This document shows positions 1-11,411 of a stretch of DNA of 64,000 nucleotides, one piece after another. This DNA comes from Suillus spraguei (Eukaryota; Basidiomycota; Agaricomycetes; Boletales; Suillaceae), in assembly GCA_016800925.1 (NCBI GenBank), contig JABCPU010000007.1, positions 434,001-498,000 on the forward strand, written 5' to 3'. The notes beneath the pieces are model-generated. The model did no database searches. It was not told the origin of the DNA and saw nothing but the letters and a program-made list of their open reading frames with translations. The position numbers were made by a program, and so were the translations under genes. Each line of letters starts with the position of its first letter. The first letter of the stretch is position 1.

Positions 1-410
1 CGAGAAAATCAGGAAAGATGATAGTCCTATGGTAGAAGAGAGCAAGATTTGTGTCGTAAACCATGGACCCTCGAACTTAACTAGAGGTAGTAATCGTGTA
101 AGATTGACGAATTTACTTCTGGTCTTAACCTACATGTTGGAGGTGATCCTGGCGGTAGTTCTGGCTCTTCGTCGCCAATCGCATGGACCAGAATGGACTG
201 GATGACATCCATGAGGGTGAGTGAAAGGTGGTGCACGTGCTGGTGCGTGCAGTCTGTCGACGAAGTTAATGTTGCCGCAGTTCGGATCACCAGAACTAAA
301 ATAACCGCCAGCGCTCCTACTTTATCAGTTACGTCATCGTTTTTCTAACATCAAGACTCAGACAAAATACATAGACCGGTGAGATATAAAGTAATTCCAT
401 AAACACTAAA
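1..410. other. No supported gene (window edge)
   Basis: The first 410 bases contain only short open frames without recognisable motifs. The stretch from about 329 to 410 could hold a small 3' exon of the GTPase-like gene next door on the minus strand, but no splice pair is convincing enough to extend that gene. Confidence 0.4.
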
Positions 411-1229
411 TCATCTCGTAAAAGGTAAACTGCTCTGGCGTCGTGGGCGTTGCACACGAACACCATCATGGCCACATAATTCGGAGATTTTTTCGCAAAC
501 GTCGATTTTTGATTGGTAGCGGCGATCACGGTAAGAGTCTCCGGGAAGCGTGCATACACAAGCATGGGCATCAAACCGGATCCCAAGGCTCTCTACAGTT
601 TTCCCATTCCTCCTCCACCAATCACCTGCTTCTGACAGGTCATCGATGCATGTCACAACAAGAACAACTGGAACTTTCATCCCTGCAATCGCCGCAGCGA
701 AAGTTTCATAACTGTGACGTAGTGTCCTGGTGGCCCTTGACCCACGCACACAGTAGACTAGAAGATGCAGACCATCTGCTTGAGACATCTTCCTCAAGAA
801 ATATTTTAACTTTTTGGTGGGAGCCACATCTGGCATATTTGACCCATGACTTCTTTCTCCGAGACCCACTGTATCATGCACAGTGTACCTCTGGCCACGT
901 ATATCGACCTCGTAGGCATGCTCTTCAGTAGTGCAAGGAAGTGCATCCGGAGATGTGGGAGCGATATCCTCGCCTGCAATTAGATTGATCAAGGAGCTTT
1001 TACCGACTCCAGTCTCTCCGAAAATTACGATGTTTCTGCCAGTTAGTGGACGACCCTGCTCAATTACATTCACTTTTGAATGATCCATCGCATGTTGCAG
1101 ACGCACCTCAGACTTTGGCTCAAGATCATTATCAAACTGAACGAGGTCTACGCTACGAGAGCGAGCCCGATTAGTCCACCAGGTCTCATTGGACCGGTCA
1201 AGATATCGTTCAGACATGGCTTGAAACAC
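411..1229 (-). CDS. P-loop GTPase-like (G domain / AIG1-like) protein
   Basis: A 272-residue single open frame with a G domain in its first half. The P-loop GETGVGKSS lies near residue 70 and is followed by a hydrophobic strand. DTVGLGE near residue 118 fits the G3 DxxG motif, and VTCIDDL near residue 195 is a degenerate G4 where NKxD or TKxD is usual. The length fits the many stand-alone 'G domain-containing proteins' of Agaricomycetes related to AIG1/septin-like GTPases, whose biological role is mostly unknown. There is no signal peptide or membrane segment. The start at 1229 was taken as the first ATG; a second ATG (MSERYL) is four codons later. A short downstream exon is possible. The G4 deviation means nucleotide specificity is uncertain. 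Confidence 0.7.
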   Translation of the reverse strand: MFQAMSERYLDRSNETWWTNRARSRSVDLVQFDNDLEPKSEVRLQHAMDHSKVNVIEQGRPLTGRNIVIFGETGVGKSSLINLIAGEDIAPTSPDALPCTTEEHAYEVDIRGQRYTVHDTVGLGERSHGSNMPDVAPTKKLKYFLRKMSQADGLHLLVYCVRGSRATRTLRHSYETFAAAIAGMKVPVVLVVTCIDDLSEAGDWWRRNGKTVESLGIRFDAHACVCTLPGDSYRDRRYQSKIDVCEKISELCGHDGVRVQRPRRQSSLPFTR

Positions 1230-1892
1230 GACCTGTTATTTGAGTTCATCATCTTGAAGCGAAATCATGACCTTACCTTATTGTCAGCACTGAATGGTTC
1301 AGGGATAGACCGAGCGGGGTGGGACCAATGCTGAAGGGTTTTATAGATAATCAGGGAATCTCCGTACAGATCTTGCATCCAGCAGCGCACCACGAAGGTG
1401 AAACAGACGTATCAGGTGACTTGAAAGTCATGAGCTGGCTTATTGGTTCGGAATCAGAAGCTTCGGATATGGATGGAAGCTAATTTTGCAGTGCCACCCA
1501 TAAACGTTTTTGAAGTGCGGGCCGTGATACAAAGTTCAAAGGTAGTCTCTCATAGGTAGACCAAATATCAGGAAGATGGTCCCCTGTTACGCCGGTCCAG
1601 TGTCGATTAATCATAGCGACGACGGTGCTCGCCTATAGCTACAATGAAAAATCAGTAGAGCCTTGAGGTTAAGAAGCTATCAAGTCAAAAGGACAGAAAG
1701 TTGCTTGTAGTTTCCAATCCATAGTACTTACACCAGTGTAGCAGCATTACTATATACCAAACAGCAAGACTGTTGCACTGTTGTTGAACGACTAATGGAG
1801 GTGCTGTTATATCTGTTTTTGGAAAAAAGGTTTGTTTACCAAAACCTTCTAAACAGAATACATGCTCCGTGACTATTTCTATTTCATGAGTC
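1230..1892. other. Intergenic region, no gene seen
   Basis: Divergent intergenic space between the GTPase-like gene (-) and the release-factor gene (+). It must contain both promoters, but no clear TATA box or other element stands out. Short open frames here have no recognisable features. Confidence 0.4.
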
Positions 1893-3391
1893 ATGCACAT
1901 GTTCCGCTTCCTATGTCGTCGCCATAGTTCATTAAAACCTTACCGACGTTTATTTTCTAGCACCCGTTCATACCTTGCAGAAGCTCATCCTTCTTCCTCC
2001 AATGTTATCCGCGAAATCGAACAAGATGGTGCTCGCATCCTTCAGGCTGTAATGAAGCGCGTCGAAGTCAGAGATGAATTACTAGCAAAAGTGAGACCAC
2101 TACTATCGACAACAGTCTGAAATATCAGCTCAGCATCCATCAGATGTCTGAGGATATGTCCTCTCCAGAGGACATAGCACGCGCACGTCAACTCAAAGAA
2201 TTAGAACCCTTGCATGAAGCATGGTCAAACTGGACGCACGCTCGTCAGGTTTGTGATATCACATCCCATCACTGTTGGCCCTTGCTCAATGCTACCACAG
2301 TAGTCCCTGGAAGAAACGATACCCCTCATGCAAGATCCTGACCCAACCATGCGCACCCTAGCATCGGAAGAATTCACCACCCTCACCCATACCCTATCCA
2401 CCCACATCTCTACAACATTTCCCTCTCTTCTCGTTCCTCCATCGTCTACGCGCGATTTACATGCTCTGCTAGAATTGAAAGCTGGCGTTGGTGGGTCTGA
2501 AGCAAGTCTATTTTTGTTGGACCTCCTACGCGTCTACGTTCGGTACGCTGGTTCAGTCGGGTGGCGAACAAGTATCATACAGAGCAGCGAAACCGAAAGC
2601 GGAGGGTTGCGCGATGCTATACTAGAGATTAAAGGTGAAGGAGCTTATGATGCACTGAGGTGGGAGAGCGGTGTACATCGTGTGCAGCGCGTTCCCGCAA
2701 CGGAATCGAGTGGGCGCACTCATACAAGTACCGTTGCAGTGATCGTGAGTATCTAGTAAATTTGATTGGGTTATGAGTGACATACCCCCCTCTAGGTTTT
2801 GCCGCTGAGCGAAGATGCTGAGAGCATGAGCGGGAGTGATGAACTCTTCAAAATGGAAGATGTGAAAGTCGAGGTAATGCGTGCACGCGGTGCAGGTGGA
2901 CAGGTGGGCTTTTTGATCTCATGTAGAGTAATTGACTTTGACCATCGTCATCAGCACGTCAACAAAACAGAGTCTGCAGTCCGTCTTACCCATACACCCA
3001 CTGGTATCACTGTTTCCATGCAAGACGAACGTAGTCAGCATCAGGTAACTTGCACTCATTTTATCGTCAAGGTACATCTAACATATAATTTGAACAGAAC
3101 AAGCGTCGTGCTTTCCAAGTCCTTCGCGCCCGCCTAATGGATGTAAAACTTTCACAAGATATTGCCAACCGCCGAGCTACTCGCCGGAATCTGGTGCGCA
3201 CCGCGGACCGCAGCGAGAAAATTCGAACGTACAATTATGCGCAGGATCGCGTGACAGATCATCGAATCGGTCTCTCCCTCATGAACCTCACTAGCTTCAT
3301 GGAAGGTGACGGCATGCAGGATTTCCTGGATGCCTTGCGCCGAAACTGGCAAGAAGAAATCATGGAGGATGTTGTTGGAGAGTCTGAATAA
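1893..3391 (+). CDS. MRF1: Mitochondrial peptide chain release factor 1 (class I)
   Basis: Class I release factor that ends mitochondrial translation at UAA/UAG by triggering peptidyl-tRNA hydrolysis. The first about 30 residues are Arg/Ser rich without acidic residues, as expected for a mitochondrial presequence. The gene has several introns of about 40-55 bases. One follows ...LLAK near 2088, another follows ...THAR/Q near 2250, and later ones lie at 2744-2795, 2904-2955 and 3043-3099. The catalytic GGQ is present as RGAGGQ and is immediately followed by an intron; the next exon begins [13 protein letters not shown], the classic sequence after GGQ. The C-terminal exon ([13 protein letters not shown]..., then DHRIGLSL) matches the family to its end, with stop at 3389-3391. 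No lesion was seen, so the gene appears functional. Intron edges were assigned by eye; the family call is secure. Confidence 0.9.
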
Positions 3392-3537
3392 AATGTGGCA
3401 TCTGCCGTCTCTTATCGTCGCCCTTCACTATTATTCTGCTTAAGTAGAAACATAATTTAACCACATCCGAAATGCATGCAGTTATCGCATTCCTCGAGCC
3501 CCAAGTCTGAGCTCCAGATCGTCGTCCCACTCGTGAT

Positions 3538-5274
3538 TTACATCACTCGACATGTTCCATCAAGGCCAATTTCCTCAAGCTGCTCCTTTGCTATCTCATG
3601 TTCATTAATACTCAGCTTCGCACGAGACTCCACGGGGAACCAGTCAGCCATAAAGTTCAAGAGAGCATAATCAACGTTGGCTGTGAAACGTAAGCCACCC
3701 AGAAGCACAGTGAGGGCGAGCAGAGGACTCACTGCGGTTGGCCTTTAGCACCGTAGGGGCCCTGCAAATAGGGCAATTCGCTTTCCCGAGCCTTTGAAGC
3801 TTTACTAGACATCTATGACGAACCAAATTAGTCAATTTGGTCGTACCAGTTGGTCTGAGAATAGCCATGTAATCACCTTACACAAAAGAAATGACCACAA
3901 CCAAGTCTGATTGGCTTGAACGCGAGACTGGTACAGATAAGACACGAATAATCATCAACATGAGGCACAATTGGAAGTAAAATTTCGCCGATAGCTTGCA
4001 CGAGAAGTCGAGGTAATGATACTGGAGGCTGAGGCAACAAGGCCAACTCCGCTGGTGGTGGACACGCCGGCAATGGTCCATTACAGATTGAAAGAAGATA
4101 GGAAGGAAGAGGTAATGCGGTCCGCTTCGTATGCTTCTTCAATATCTTGCGGGTAGCCTCGGTATTCGCAAATTGGAACTGCATGTCAAAGAATGAGCAT
4201 TCAAACAAACTGACGCAAAAATCACGCTCACCCTCTTCAAATCCAAGATAAAAAAGTTCATCCGCATGAAAATGTCCAGCGCATCCTTGCTTCCAGAAAG
4301 CTTGAACTTGCTTCTCTGCTCCTGCATGAGTTCTTCAAATCGCTTCATCCGAGTCTCTGTTTCCTCGACACTGCGTTCCCCACGAGTTCTCTCCCCAACA
4401 CTCTCAAAGATTTCACCTTCAACGTACATCTGGAATATCTCCCTCCATGAGTATAGATCTGTATTTCGATTGTGAGAGTTGGGTCGTAATGTGGCAGCGT
4501 TACTGACGGCCATTGAATAGGTCGAAAAGGAATGAGGTGCTGACGAGGAGGTGGGACGTGCTGTCATACTAATAACATCCGCCAGACTTTGTAGCGTAGA
4601 TGTAAAACCACCATGCACGGTATCAAGGTGTTCAGCGAGCGACGCAAGGGTGGTATTTAATAGGTGAAAGAACGCAGTATCGGACCGTAATGGTATGATA
4701 AGATCATGGGTACTGAGTTTAAGGTATCAGCGGGAACGCATTTGAAAACACATCGGACATACTTTGTGGATGAATAATTAATATCCACCAATGAAGTATT
4801 TCTTTCGAGAGCTCGGGTATGGAGCTGAAGAGCCTCTAGGATGCTGTTCGGTGTGGTCGTGTGACCAGATGCGATATCCCTAGCATCCGTGGGATGCTTG
4901 ACTGACAACCGGAGATGGGGCTCAATATGAGAGGACGTCCCAGTAAACTCGTAGACCACAGTGGTGTGGCGTTGGTGATCATCATCGCCGTCAGTGACTC
5001 GATCACACTGTTGTCGTATTTCCTCGATCTGGGCAGTTAAACTCGCAGGATTCTGTTGTCCCAGTAATTGCTGGAGCACAGTCGGACTGAGACCGAGAGA
5101 AGAAAGCTCTTGGACCAGTTGATTGATGAGTTTCTTGAGCTGTCAGATGGTCAATGCTACCGTTGCAGCACAGTTGACTGCTATTACACTTACTTGACGG
5201 TACTGTACAGCGTTTTCGCGTAGCTCTGGCGGCAATGTGAGCAGCAGTTGCGAGTATGTCTTTGAGAAGTGCAT
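3538..5274 (-). CDS. SPX domain and RING finger protein (E3 ubiquitin ligase of the NLA/RING-14 type)
   Basis: The first exon (5194-5274) encodes MHFSKTYSQLLLTLPPELRE, the usual start of fungal SPX proteins. Later exons give LKKLINQLVQEL, a central segment ending in DLIIPLRSDTAFFHLL, and the SPX core NTEATRKILKKHTKRT. The C-terminal part carries a RING finger: CLIC...GCGHFFC, an intron, RHRCLVKLQ and CPICRAP, giving the Cys/His zinc ligands in order. The final exon after the 52-base intron 3681-3732 ends at 3538. SPX domains bind inositol pyrophosphates and report phosphate status, and the RING would recruit an E2. The protein is probably a phosphate-linked ubiquitin ligase acting in the cytosol. 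About six exons are needed and all joins are plausible. It converges on the release-factor gene with about 150 bases between them. Confidence 0.82.
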
Positions 5275-5413
5275 TTCGTGTCAACGTGCATGATAGTAGT
5301 ATTGAAATAAATATATTAGTGCACGACATGTTCCGACTCATGTCTTATATTATGATAACACGGATCCCGGGATCGTGCTTATTACAGTGTGTTGCATATG
5401 TATGAGATTGCAG

Positions 5414-5576
5414 TACGACTTTTCAAAAATTTGGCCTCGCTCCTTTCCGGCACTTTTGAATCCTAATTAAGTCAACTTGACCAAGATTTAAGCCATAGTT
5501 GGTGTGAATATGAACAGATCAGGATGTAAAAGTGCCGGTAAAGGTAGCGAGGCAAAATTTTTGAAAAAGTCATAGT
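5414..5576. mobile_element. Small MITE with about 53-bp inverted repeats, TA flanks (mariner-like)
   Basis: A left arm at about 5413-5463 (beginning CGACTTTTCAAAAATTTGG) is an imperfect inverted copy of 5521-5578. Both arms include a CCTCGCT...CCGGCACTTTT core, and about 57 unrelated bases separate them. A TA dinucleotide sits at each outer edge, as expected of Tc1/mariner relatives. There is no coding capacity. The element lies just upstream of the SPX-RING gene start, so it could affect that promoter. Confidence 0.6.
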
Positions 5577-5582
5577 ATGCAA

Positions 5583-6442
5583 CTAAGATAGGCGACACTC
5601 TTATCCAGCACCTTATGTAATCACCAACCCTAACCCTAAAAACGGCAAAATCTTCGACCGAAAATTTTCGAGAGATGAGATCCAGACTTCAGAAACAAGT
5701 TTCTGATTAGTACATATAGTAACACTGTATACTGGTACATTAAGCCATTCTTAGTGCCTCCTTGACTTCAAGAATCATAGAGGGAGGTAGAGTATGATGT
5801 CTGTGGTATTGGCAGTTAGCCCAAGCTGCCTCGCCACCAGTGAGACCTTGTACATACCCAGGAATGAAATGTGCAGACCGATTTGCATATCTGCATTGTT
5901 AACAGTCATTAATAGCCATACAATAACAACTAATGTAAATAAAAACCTTCAAATTTGAAGTAGCAGTACATCATTGAGGCATTCAATGACATTTCTCTCC
6001 ATTGCATCGGCTTTGTGGGACCTGGACAGTGCAGACTGAATATTTCTGAGACAAGCCTTATTAGCTTTAGACTTTGTGCCCATTGAGAGATACTTTATTA
6101 GTCGGTAATATCACCGCCTCCTCAGGCACATAACATGTGACACATTATATGAGCGGCTAAATGTTGGTGTGCCGAAAACCTAAAAACTATTCCCTTGCAC
6201 CCTATAGCCTTCATAAACACTTTCTGATTGAATGGGACAAAACTTCTTGGACGATAAAAATCTCCTCCAGTTTTGAAGATTTTTCATTTCTGCTTCCTAG
6301 CAATTCAAGCTATACTTCTATTCAATAGTTCCTAGGATCCAATTACATCAGAAATAAATCTATGTGCCCATAATTTGAGTGATAGCAAGGCCTTCAATGT
6401 GCTGATGTAAGCCATGCTGGATAAGAGTGTCGCCTATCTTAG
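5583..6442. mobile_element. 860-bp non-autonomous DNA element with perfect 28-bp TIRs
   Basis: Bases 5583-5610 (CTAAGATAGGCGACACTC onward) are repeated exactly in inverted orientation at 6415-6442. The interior has only broken short frames; the minus strand near 5760-5880 reads as a degraded peptide that I could not assign. A clear target duplication is not visible, partly because the right edge touches or overlaps the TIR of the adjoining hAT fragment. The identity of the 28-base ends suggests a real DNA transposon remnant. Confidence 0.65.
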
Positions 6443-6829
6443 TGCTGTGGGCAGAACTATTTCAAGGTAGTTCTGCTGGCAGAACTGGCAGAACCTAGCA
6501 GAACCATGTTCTGCCAACGTGGCAGATGGCAGAATCATGTGATGTCTTACAGATGTAAGACTACTAACTACATTGATGTAAGACTGCTCAACAGCAACAT
6601 AGAGTTGATATTCCATGTCCCATCTTCATTTGCATCATGATCCATGACCATAATTTCAACCTCAATTGCTGCAGGCACTAATCCCTCACCAATGTGCTGC
6701 AGTTCTGCAAAGTCAAATGCTCTCCCTTGCAAAACTTCCTTCCCATCCACATTCCAGTCCAAGGCAAACTCTGTGCTTGATAGTGAAGCTGCAAGAGTCA
6801 AACTAGAAAAAATTGATAGACTGAAGTCC
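6443..6829 (-). pseudogene. hAT transposase C-terminal fragment with terminal repeat
   Basis: The minus strand encodes the last about 77 residues of a hAT transposase (DWNVDGKEVLQGRAFDFAEL, ending LTSM). The same tail occurs in the copy at 20.9-22.6 kb. The outer edge (GTGCTGTGGGCAGAACTAT at about 6442) is the inverse of the 3' end of that copy. The next hAT piece, beyond the LTR insertion, lies on the opposite strand, so this locus is rearranged rather than simply truncated. It cannot encode a working enzyme. Confidence 0.75.
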
Positions 6830-8073
6830 TGTCATATACCATATTTCCAATCTCAGATCCGATCAGATCCGATCGACCCTACTTCCGTCCAGTCCACAGA
6901 TCCTGTCTGGATCACCCATCCGAAAGTGCCCAATTCTCGCACTCTAACTCCCCTGTGTATATCTGCATCTATCTCCTTGAGGCATCCCTCCTGTTTCCGG
7001 TATTCCGGCTGTGTATACTTCTGTCCTGCTTATTGATCCGTTACCTGTGTTTTATTTCTGACTTGTGCTTACTGATCTGCTGTGTATTAACTAATAGACT
7101 TCCGTTATACTTCGTACATAGCCCTTGGTCCCAGACTCCTTGATTATCCGTGCTGGTTACTTACAGTATATAAACCACTTGTAGATCTCTGTAGAACCTT
7201 AGTTCGAATATCATCTTAGATTCTGCTCATTCTGTTTCCTCCGGACTTGAGTTACTCTCCGTGTTGCGAACTGGGATGGCTTCACCAGCGACAGTGATAA
7301 GACACAGCTGGTCTGCTGAGAAGTTTGACTACGTTCAAAAGAGAATGAGACTACTACAAGGAAGTGTTCTGAGTAGGATCAAGGGTTTGATCGAAGAGTT
7401 GTGACTCTAAGATGATCGGTAGAATAAAGACTAAGGCTAAGGAGTGCTTAGACTTAGAGATGATTCAGACGACTTAGGTTGGAGACCTAAGTGAAGGATA
7501 TTCCAGGTAAAACCTAGTAAGATTAAAGTGAAGTATACAAGCATAATACAACATGCTTAAATAAGCCAATATATGCGCACGGACCAAGAGAGATGTGAGA
7601 ATGTAAGTGCGTATCCAAAGAAGGAAGGCAACTATAGTACAGATGCATTGAGCATATGAGTCGGAATCATGTTATGTAATATACAAGATAATAATGGGAG
7701 AAAATGAGAGGAAAATGAATAGGGGCACATATGATTGTAACACTCTGCTCTAGTCACCTTCCGAGACTTGGGATTGAATCCTTTAGTCTATATCTCCGAC
7801 TCTATCTTCAGATAGTCTATCTCTGTTAGTTTCTAGTTAGGAACTTGTTCCGAAGCTAGCCTTAATCCTTGTTCCATCTCTACACTCCGGATAACCTTCG
7901 GACGTATCATATCCAGTACCTTTGAACATCCGAATCCGTCACACAACTCCTTCCGGATCTTCGGACGTATATCTACCCTCTGAAATAAGGGGCATTACTT
8001 GGGAAAGGGGCACAGTGCATGAACTGAGGCCAAAGCCCTTCGGATCTTTCACCCTTTGAGTACAGTCTTAACA
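6830..8073 (+). mobile_element. Solo LTR, family A (interrupted by a family B LTR)
   Basis: Begins TGTCATATACC and ends GTCTTAACA, flanked by the 5-bp duplication agtcc at 6825-6829 and 8074-8078. Its two halves (6830-7261 and 7743-8073) match the about 770-bp LTRs of the complete chromovirus at 31.7-40.4 kb. It carries the family's TATATAAA box upstream of the presumed transcript start. No internal Ty3 sequence adjoins it, so it is a product of LTR-LTR recombination. Confidence 0.88.
7262..7742 (-). mobile_element. Solo LTR, family B, inside LTR-A
   Basis: A 481-bp LTR reading TGTTACAA... to ...CGCAACA on the minus strand. The flanks are ctccg (7257-7261) and ctctg (7743-7747), a 5-bp duplication with one CpG-type change. 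It matches the other family B copies near 13.3, 16.0, 46.7 and 59.1 kb. Confidence 0.82.
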
Positions 8074-8078
8074 AGTCC

Positions 8079-8430
8079 AGAAAACTGCTCACTTTGCATC
8101 TTGATGGATGGGAGGATCTGCTGAGGCGAAGTCTCTATGGGTCCCTTGCTGCTAAAGTAAAACAATACCCTATTATCTTGGCTCTCAAGGATATGACAGG
8201 TGTGTGAGAAACAGCTGATAATCTTATGGCCATATCAGAGAAAGCAATGAAGGCAATGGAGATTGGAGATGGGAAAAAATTGTAGCTGTGACCACTGATA
8301 ATCCAACTGTTATGCAGTCATTCCATCGAAAGTTTCAAAGTAAATTTTATTGGGTGCTTGTAAGTGTACCAGGCTGTAGTTCACTGCAAGCCAGTTATTG
8401 ATTGTTGCACAGACATTTGCATGCTTCTTG
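8079..8430 (+). pseudogene. hAT transposase middle fragment
   Basis: The plus strand encodes LHLDGWEDLLRRSLYGSLAA, then QYPIILALKDMTG and, near 8400, TFACFLHS. This is the pattern of the catalytic middle of basidiomycete hAT transposases. An in-frame stop follows the DMTG segment and frameshifts separate the later pieces. It continues the host sequence interrupted by the LTR-A just upstream, but lies on the opposite strand from the C-terminal fragment at 6443-6829. Confidence 0.65.
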
Positions 8431-9250
8431 CATAGCACATCAGCAAACTACAACTTTTCCCACAGACCCTCACAGTGTCACAGACACCACAGAATCACCA
8501 GATCCCAGAACCAGAGCCACAGTTCTCACAGTGTGCCACAGACTCACAAAATCCCCAGTATTCCAGTGCCACAATGCCACAGAAGTCACAGCATATATCA
8601 CAAAAATTTCACCAAGTCTTTTCTTTGGTTGAACATCAACACTAAGCCTAAGTATTTACAAAATGTTCATCAAGTATTTTTCTTTGGTTTAACTTCAAAC
8701 ACTAAACCTTAGGATGCATTAAAGCTTATTAAATTTCATTATTAGGACAAAAAGTGCTAAGCCTATTGACTGAAACTTGTCAAAATTCGCAATTTTTACA
8801 CTTTGTACTGAAGCTTCTAGTTTTCCTAGTCAAAAATATATTACAATAAGGTTTACAGTTATGGATGCCTCATTCAGCCACAACATTGAAATTTGACCTC
8901 TCGAGCCACAACAACTTTATGAATTTGTTTCAAACTAATTTTTCCCCATACATAGACCTCTGATTGAGGTCTTCATCCATTTTGAAGAAAAAAACATGAG
9001 CCATTCAAGCACGGCATCAACAACAGTGAATGGGTGCCTAATTTGCTGAGTATGGCTCAATGAATCAGCCTCAATTAGGTAAGAAAAGCTTATCAATTAC
9101 TAGCACATTTCTGATTTGAAACATAGTAGTGATTACCAAGCATCTGCATCCAGAAATAGCCAAATTAAAACTTATCTTCACCACCATCAATGACCACCAC
9201 CACATCTCAATTCCATTGTCGTTTGTCGTCATCCATTCATTGCATATTGG
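8431..9250. repeat. Non-coding repeat remnants
   Basis: Bases 8460-8600 are rich in short CACAG/CACAGA units. Bases 8610-8710 hold two imperfect copies of a unit of about 55 bp (CAAGT..TTTTCTTTGGTT.AAC..CAA.CACTAA). The remainder, to the target site of the next LTR, shows no gene. Confidence 0.5.
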
Positions 9251-9810
9251 CCCTTTGTTATGGCCATGCCAAACCAGAGGCTGCTAAGAAGTTCCAGCTT
9301 GGCATGGGGGTCGTACTGGAGGGTCATAACTAATTCAAGGGGGCTTGGCCTCAGCTCGTGCGCTGTGCCCCTTATACTAGTATGTGCCCCTAATTTCATA
9401 TGAAGTCTGAGGGGAAGTTCTGGTGAAGTCCAGAGGGGAACTCTGGAGGAACTCTAGGACTAGACAGCTCAGAAGAGTGCCGATGGACTACCAGAGGAGT
9501 ATGGGAAACATGCCAGAACTATTTCTGGAGGAACAGGGAACAAGGGTAAGACTACTGGGATGAGTCCCAAGTAGAATGGAATGGAGGATGGACTGCCGGA
9601 CGAAGTCCGGGGCAGGAGAGGAGCAAAGCTCCAGGGGGAAAGATGATCCACAGGAGGTCAAGGATAGGATAGGATATGACCAGAGGACGAGGGGCAGAGG
9701 AGCAAAGGAGCAAGGAGAGAGGAGCAAGGAGCAAGGAGCAGAGGAGCAGAGCTCAATGGATCGAGGGGGAAGTATTGCTCTACTGTAGAGGAGTAGGTCT
9801 GGAGATTATA

Positions 9811-11411
9811 CAGTGGCTCAAAAAACTGTCCGCATGTTTTGACATTTTTCACTATCTATGATATTGTGTGAGAATGAACAAATTCCTCAAGGACATACTT
9901 ATACCACATTGTAGTATGGCTTCAGGGCTTTTATTTGAGCCCTACACCGTGGGAATCGGCGGAGATATGGTGGAGATATAAGGCTTATAAAATGATGACT
10001 CATGTGGACAGTTTTTTGAGTGTATATTAAAACTATATAAATCATTATTTATGACACCATAAAAATCATGCCACTATTATATAAATTATAAAGTGGTGTC
10101 ATTATGTTATTTTATGACTATATCTAACTATATAAACCAGAATATCTCATGTATCATAGTCATAATCACCACGAAAGCCATCTCCTCTGCTCAAAGAGAT
10201 AATATCCTCTCTCTGTCTTATGCTGGCCTCTCTGCTCGCCAAATTTCCTCTAGAACTGGAGTATGCAAGTCCACTGTGGCCAAGTTCATCAAAGAAAGCC
10301 ACCCAGACAAGGAAAACTCTTGTGGAGGACGTCCATCCAAGCTTACCTCTACTGACAAAAGGGCTATTATCCAACATATCACTACAGGAAAGGCTGATAA
10401 TGCTGTCCAAGCCACCCATTATATCAATTCCACCATCACTACCCCTGTCTCTTCACAAACTGTGAGGAATGTTCTCAAGGCAGTAACAAAGAAGAAAAAG
10501 CCTCTTCTCTCCATCAAACATAGGCAGAGAAGACTAGCCTTTGCCTTAGCTCATCAACACTGGACTGTAGAGGACTGGAAGCGTGTTATATGGTCAGATG
10601 AGACCAAAATCAATAGGATTGGGTCAGATGGGAAGGTGTATGTATGGAAAAAGAAGGGAGATGGCCTAACAGACAGAGAGGTTAATGGGACTGTCAAGTT
10701 TGGAGGAGGTTCTTTAATGGTATGGGGCTGTATGGGATGGAATGGTGTGGGAATGCTTGCTGAGGTTGAGGGGAAGATGAATGCTGAGCAGTATGTGGAC
10801 ATTTTAAATGACCACTTGCTGCCTAGCTTGGCAGAATCAGGGATTGATGAAGAAGATATCATTTTCCAACAGGATAATGATCCCAAGCACACATCCAGAA
10901 GAGCTAGGGAATGGTTTGAAGAACATAACATCAATGTTCTTGACTGGCCAGCACAGTCTCCTGATGTCAATGTCATTGAACATCTCTGGGGAACACTCAA
11001 GAAAAAGCTTCAAGCCTATGAAAACCCCCCTAAAGGAGTATGGGAGCTTTGGGAGAGAGTAGCAGTGGAATGGGGGAGATCACAGCTGAGGATTGCCAGA
11101 AATTAATTGAGAGTATGCCTAGAAGGATAGAGGCAGTAATTAAAGCCAAGGGAGGTCATACAAAATACTAGAATACCTGGTTATTACTGTAAAATACTTG
11201 AGTCACAAAACTGTCCGCATGAGTCACCATTTTGTGAGCCTTGTATCTCCACCATATCTCCACCGATTCCCACGGTGTAGGGCTCAAATGAAAGCCCTGA
11301 AGCCATACTACAATGTGGTATAAGCATGTTTTTGAGGCATTTGTTTGTTCTCACACAATATTATAGATAGTGAAAAATGCCAAAACATGCGGACAGTTTT
11401 TTGAGCCACTG
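9811..11411 (+). mobile_element. Tc1/mariner element, copy 1 (1601 bp)
   Basis: Starts CAGTGGCTCAAAAAACTGTC and ends with its inverse, with a TA at each edge (9809-9810 and 11412-11413). The terminal repeats are about 210 bp (9811-10020 and about 11200-11411). It is almost identical to copy 2 at 46855-48471, differing by a 15-bp deletion, a 1-bp deletion and a handful of substitutions. It sits inside an LTR-C. Confidence 0.93.
10093..11106 (+). pseudogene. Tc1 transposase, frameshifted copy
   Basis: A 337-residue frame with N-terminal helix-turn-helix (QRDNILSLSYAGLSARQISS), then GGRPSKLTSTD and a DD34E catalytic core: VIWSDETKI, QQDNDPKHTS and the Glu in SPDVNVIEHLW. Compared with copy 2 it lacks 15 bases after VLKA and one A near 11078. 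The latter shifts the frame and replaces about the last 27 residues with RSQLRIARN. All three catalytic residues remain, but the altered C-terminus makes activity doubtful. Confidence 0.88.

Noticed and set aside
5627..5640. Telomere-like ACCCTAACCCTAAA
   Set aside because: Only two units inside a DNA element near ordinary genes. Not a telomere and too short to claim an interstitial telomeric repeat.
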